Assembly: GCF_000720725.1 (NCBI RefSeq)
Contig: NZ_JOCQ01000023.1
Location: forward strand, 1 to 64,000
Direction: 5' to 3'
Source of the DNA: Streptomyces rimosus subsp. rimosus
GTDB lineage: Bacteria; Actinomycetota; Actinomycetes; Streptomycetales; Streptomycetaceae
Length of the DNA: 64,000 nucleotides
The notes beneath the pieces were generated by a model that worked only from the letters and a program-made list of their open reading frames with translations, made no database searches and was not told the DNA's origin. Shown piece by piece: positions 61,801-64,000 of this stretch; the stretch's first letter is position 1, and every line of letters begins with the position of its first letter. The translations under genes and the position numbers were made by a program.

Positions 61801-62841
61801 TCAGGAGGTTCCGGTGAGGAGCGCGGCCCAGAGGACCGCTCCCGGGCCGAAGGCCAGAAGGATGCCGTACTCCCCCCGGCTCAGCGGGCGCCGGCTGCGG
61901 AGGCGGCGGAGGGTCATCAGGGCGCTGACGCCAGTGGTGTTGCCGTGTTCGGCCATCTCCTCGCGCGCGGCGCGGGTGGATACGGGGTCGAAGTCCAGGG
62001 TGTGGGCGACCTCGTCGATGATGCGGCGCCCGCCGGGGTGGAGGGCCCACCAGATGATGTCGGCGCGGGTGAGACCGTTCCGGGCGAGCAGGGGGGCGAT
62101 CAGGTCGTCGACACGGGTGGCGAGGAATTCGGGGATGTCCTGGGGAACACGGACGTAAAGGCCGCTGTCGGTGGAAGCGATGACAAGATCGTTCTCGCCC
62201 CGGGGGGCGATGACCGAGGCCATGTCGAGGATCTCCTGGCCGGGTGCCGTACCGGTCGGCGTCAGGACGGCCGCGGCGGCTCCGTCACCGAAGAGGGCGT
62301 GGACGACCGCCCCTTCTTTGCCGTAGGGCGGTGGCTGGAGGTGGGGAGACATCGCCTCGGTGCAGATCGCGAGTGCGGGACGCCGGTGGTGTTCGACCCA
62401 CAGGCGGGCGATGTCCACCGTGGGCATGGAGGCGTAGCACCCCATGGGGCCGAGGGTGTAGAGGGCCGTGTCGGGGTGGACACCGAGGCCGATGGCGATG
62501 TTGCTCAGGCCCTTGATCTGGTAGGCGGAGGAGGTGCTGACGACCACAGCACCGAGGTCGTGCGGTGCGAGGCCGGCGGTGCGCAGGACCTTGCGCGCGG
62601 CCTCGTCGCCGTAGGTCACGCAGATGTCGACGGCCGCCCTCATCCGGCGGGTGTTGGACCAGGCGCGGGGGTCGGTGACGAGCGGATTGACGGCGAACGC
62701 CTTGGTGACGATCCCCGACGCCTCGATGGTCTTGGCGACGATGTCCCCGCCCGCGTCACCATCCGTGAGTGCGGCGACGTCAGCCATGGCGAGCAGCGGC
62801 GGAAAGGCGCCTTCGATGGCGCTCAGGGTTGCAGAGGGCAC
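61801..62841 (-). CDS. Type III polyketide synthase (chalcone synthase-like)
   Basis: 346 residues, the usual length. Catalytic triad: Cys135 (LGPMGCYASMP), His268 (ALHPGG) and Asn301 (EHGNTTGVSAL), with the C-terminal GxxG-like LLAFGPGAVLWA. It extends an acyl starter with malonyl-CoA and closes a resorcinol, pyrone or similar ring. The N-terminal PLVTDPRAWSNTRRM region is that of bacterial alkylresorcinol/alkylpyrone or germicidin-type enzymes. GTG 62841 has AAGGAGAA. It heads the minus-strand run ending in a thioesterase-less type I PKS, so that PKS may supply the starter chain. Confidence 0.93.
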   Translation of the reverse strand: MPSATLSAIEGAFPPLLAMADVAALTDGDAGGDIVAKTIEASGIVTKAFAVNPLVTDPRAWSNTRRMRAAVDICVTYGDEAARKVLRTAGLAPHDLGAVVVSTSSAYQIKGLSNIAIGLGVHPDTALYTLGPMGCYASMPTVDIARLWVEHHRRPALAICTEAMSPHLQPPPYGKEGAVVHALFGDGAAAAVLTPTGTAPGQEILDMASVIAPRGENDLVIASTDSGLYVRVPQDIPEFLATRVDDLIAPLLARNGLTRADIIWWALHPGGRRIIDEVAHTLDFDPVSTRAAREEMAEHGNTTGVSALMTLRRLRSRRPLSRGEYGILLAFGPGAVLWAALLTGTS

Positions 62842-63864
62842 GGTTCTTCTCCTTCAGCGAGTCGGCGCTCACAGCGCCCCGGACCACGAGAGCGGGACAT
62901 CTCGCCAACGGTTCGCGGTCGACGGTGGGACCGGTAAGGAAGAGCGGCCGCGACCTTCTCGTCGCGCCTCGCCGCCACCGACACGCCGGAATTCGGCGGC
63001 CTTGGACGGCGGCCTTGTACGGCGGCCCCGCCGACAGCGTCCGCCCCGCGACGCGCTCGCGGCTCACGCACGTCGCCTCACACCCGTCGGCGGCATCTGG
63101 GACCACTGCCGCCCCCGGAATCCACTATGACGGTCACAAGACCCTCACGGGAGGCGCACCCAGCCGCAGACGACTCACACACAATCTCCAAAGTGCTCCG
63201 CCACAATCGGCCACACCTCCTCGCACCACCCCGTAAGACGCACGGACTCCCCCATTCCGCCCTCCCGCGCGCCCCAGCCGAAACGACACTGCGCACTTGC
63301 GCCTGCCCACCCACCTGCCGCATGTGCCTGACACCGTCACCAGGCCGACACCTTGACCCCGGGGGGAGCGCGGTGTTCGACGTACCCCTTTGTTGCGCCT
63401 GCTGTCTGCCGAAAGACTCCGGCTGCTGCGGTCGAGGCCGGATTCACCGCCAATCACCATGGCGTCTCACCTTGACCGTTTCCTCGACGAACTCAACGCT
63501 TCGGAAGCTGAATTGCGTGTCGAACGGTTCCCTCCGCTCGGGCACTCGTTCGGGCACTCGTTCGGGCCGGTGATCGGCTGCGACTTCACGCTGCGCGGGG
63601 CCCGCGCCGCCCCGACCGACTGGTGCTGGTCCCGCCCGGGCGCAACCCCCGAAACCTGCGTTGACCCACGCCAACACGGTACTGGGCATCACCGAACTCA
63701 CCCTGCCCGGCCAGCTCATCGAGGGGTGAGTGGTCTTGGCGGATGGCGCCCGCCACCGACTCGCCAGACCCCGACGCGTACCGGGAGCGGTACCTCGCCG
63801 TCGAACGTCGGCGGCTCCGCCCAGTCGGCCGGCGCCGATACGCTCTCACCGCCTGAGAATCGCC
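62842..63864. other. Right-hand region without an intact gene
   Basis: About 1 kb. It must hold the type III PKS promoter, though no boxes are clear. Open frames here have weak codon bias. An ATG at 63459 starts a plausible peptide (MASHLDRFLDELNASEAEL), and protein-like stretches then continue in different frames (for example LTHANTVLGITELTLPGQL before a TGA at 63727-63729). This looks like an eroded gene. Confidence 0.4.
63540..63563 (+). repeat. Tandem 12-bp repeat
   Basis: GGGCACTCGTTC is present twice head to tail (63540-63551, 63552-63563). In the frame starting at 63459 it reads as a repeated GHSF. Confidence 0.8.
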
Positions 63865-63999
63865 ACAGCCGGCGATATCCGCGTCCAGCAGCACCATGTC
63901 TTCACCCGCGATCTCTCGGTGCCGCATATGCGGTGGGAAGGGCGCTCGCATGTGCTCTTCCCACCGCTGTGAAAGCAGGTTCAGTCCCGGTTCGCCCAT
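63865..63999 (-). pseudogene. 5' part of a small hypothetical gene, apparently truncated
   Basis: Reading left from the window edge, about 45 residues look like a genuine Streptomyces small protein (LLSQRWEEHMRAPFPPHMR, then EDMVLLDADIAGC). After that the frame turns Arg/Ser-rich and loses resemblance. An ATG lies at 63999 but the true start may be outside the window. Function unknown. Confidence 0.4.
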
Positions 64000-64000
64000 A

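Noticed and set aside
63127..63573. 148-residue plus-strand open frame near the right end
   Set aside because: Pro/Arg/Cys-rich low-quality sequence without a ribosome site; probably non-coding or decayed.
1..64000. CRISPR array or rRNA genes
   Set aside because: No regularly spaced repeats with unique spacers and no rRNA-like sequence were found.

Overview
The window is high-GC actinobacterial DNA, very probably from a Streptomyces chromosome. The evidence is strong G/C bias at third codon positions, GGAGG-type ribosome sites, many 4-bp GTGA/ATGA gene overlaps, and families typical of that genus: SpoIIE/PAS/GAF phosphatase, DUF5133, BTAD regulator, IclR, MarR, TetR and LysR regulators, and several polyketide synthases. 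Everything here is read by eye from sequence; no database search was run.

0-12.3 kb is a general-metabolism stretch. It holds an acyl-CoA dehydrogenase, a coupled pair (PPOX-fold flavin/F420 enzyme and a degenerate short-chain dehydrogenase) divergent from a TetR regulator, an asparagine synthetase followed by a MarR regulator, a lone all-alpha isoprenoid synthase, a zinc-metallopeptidase-like protein, a DinB-fold protein, and a SpoIIE-type phosphatase followed by a small membrane protein (apparently frameshifted) and a winged-helix regulator. 12.8-27.2 kb is a sugar island. It holds a secreted serine hydrolase, a secreted GH51 arabinofuranosidase, an enolase-superfamily sugar-acid dehydratase, a zinc dehydrogenase, a protein of unknown reaction, a complete sugar ABC transporter, a gluconolactonase-like lactonase and an IclR regulator. 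GATATCGAAC-like sites near three of these genes suggest one regulon. 27.3-31 kb has a solo TnsA-like nuclease with a helix-turn-helix region, a quinone-oxidoreductase-like enzyme divergent from a TetR gene around a perfect 29-bp inverted repeat, and a truncated NAD(P)-binding gene.

31.6-62.8 kb is a composite biosynthetic region. It begins with a 2557-residue iterative-type polyketide synthase, KS-AT-DH-MT-ER-KR-ACP, an order best known from fungal highly reducing PKSs. An Asp-nucleophile alpha/beta hydrolase and a BTAD regulator follow. The central part is a minus-strand operon headed by a tRNA-dependent cyclodipeptide synthase (catalytic residues spaced exactly as in AlbC), overlapping an NCS1 permease and followed by a rhodanese, a secreted thioredoxin and a secreted subtilase. 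Two overlapping LysR genes diverge from it, and a tRNA-Cys gene follows them. Next come an MFS exporter and a minus-strand lipid-type operon. In transcription order that operon is type III PKS, PLAT/LH2-domain protein, Arg/Asp-repeat protein, ABC1/UbiB kinase-like protein, MAS-like reducing PKS (KS-AT-DH-ER-KR-ACP, no thioesterase) and a geranylgeranyl-reductase-family flavoprotein. A reasonable reading is that the type I PKS makes a methyl-branched acyl chain that the type III PKS extends and cyclises to a phenolic or pyrone lipid. That is inference.

The last 1.1 kb has no convincing intact gene and looks partly degenerate.
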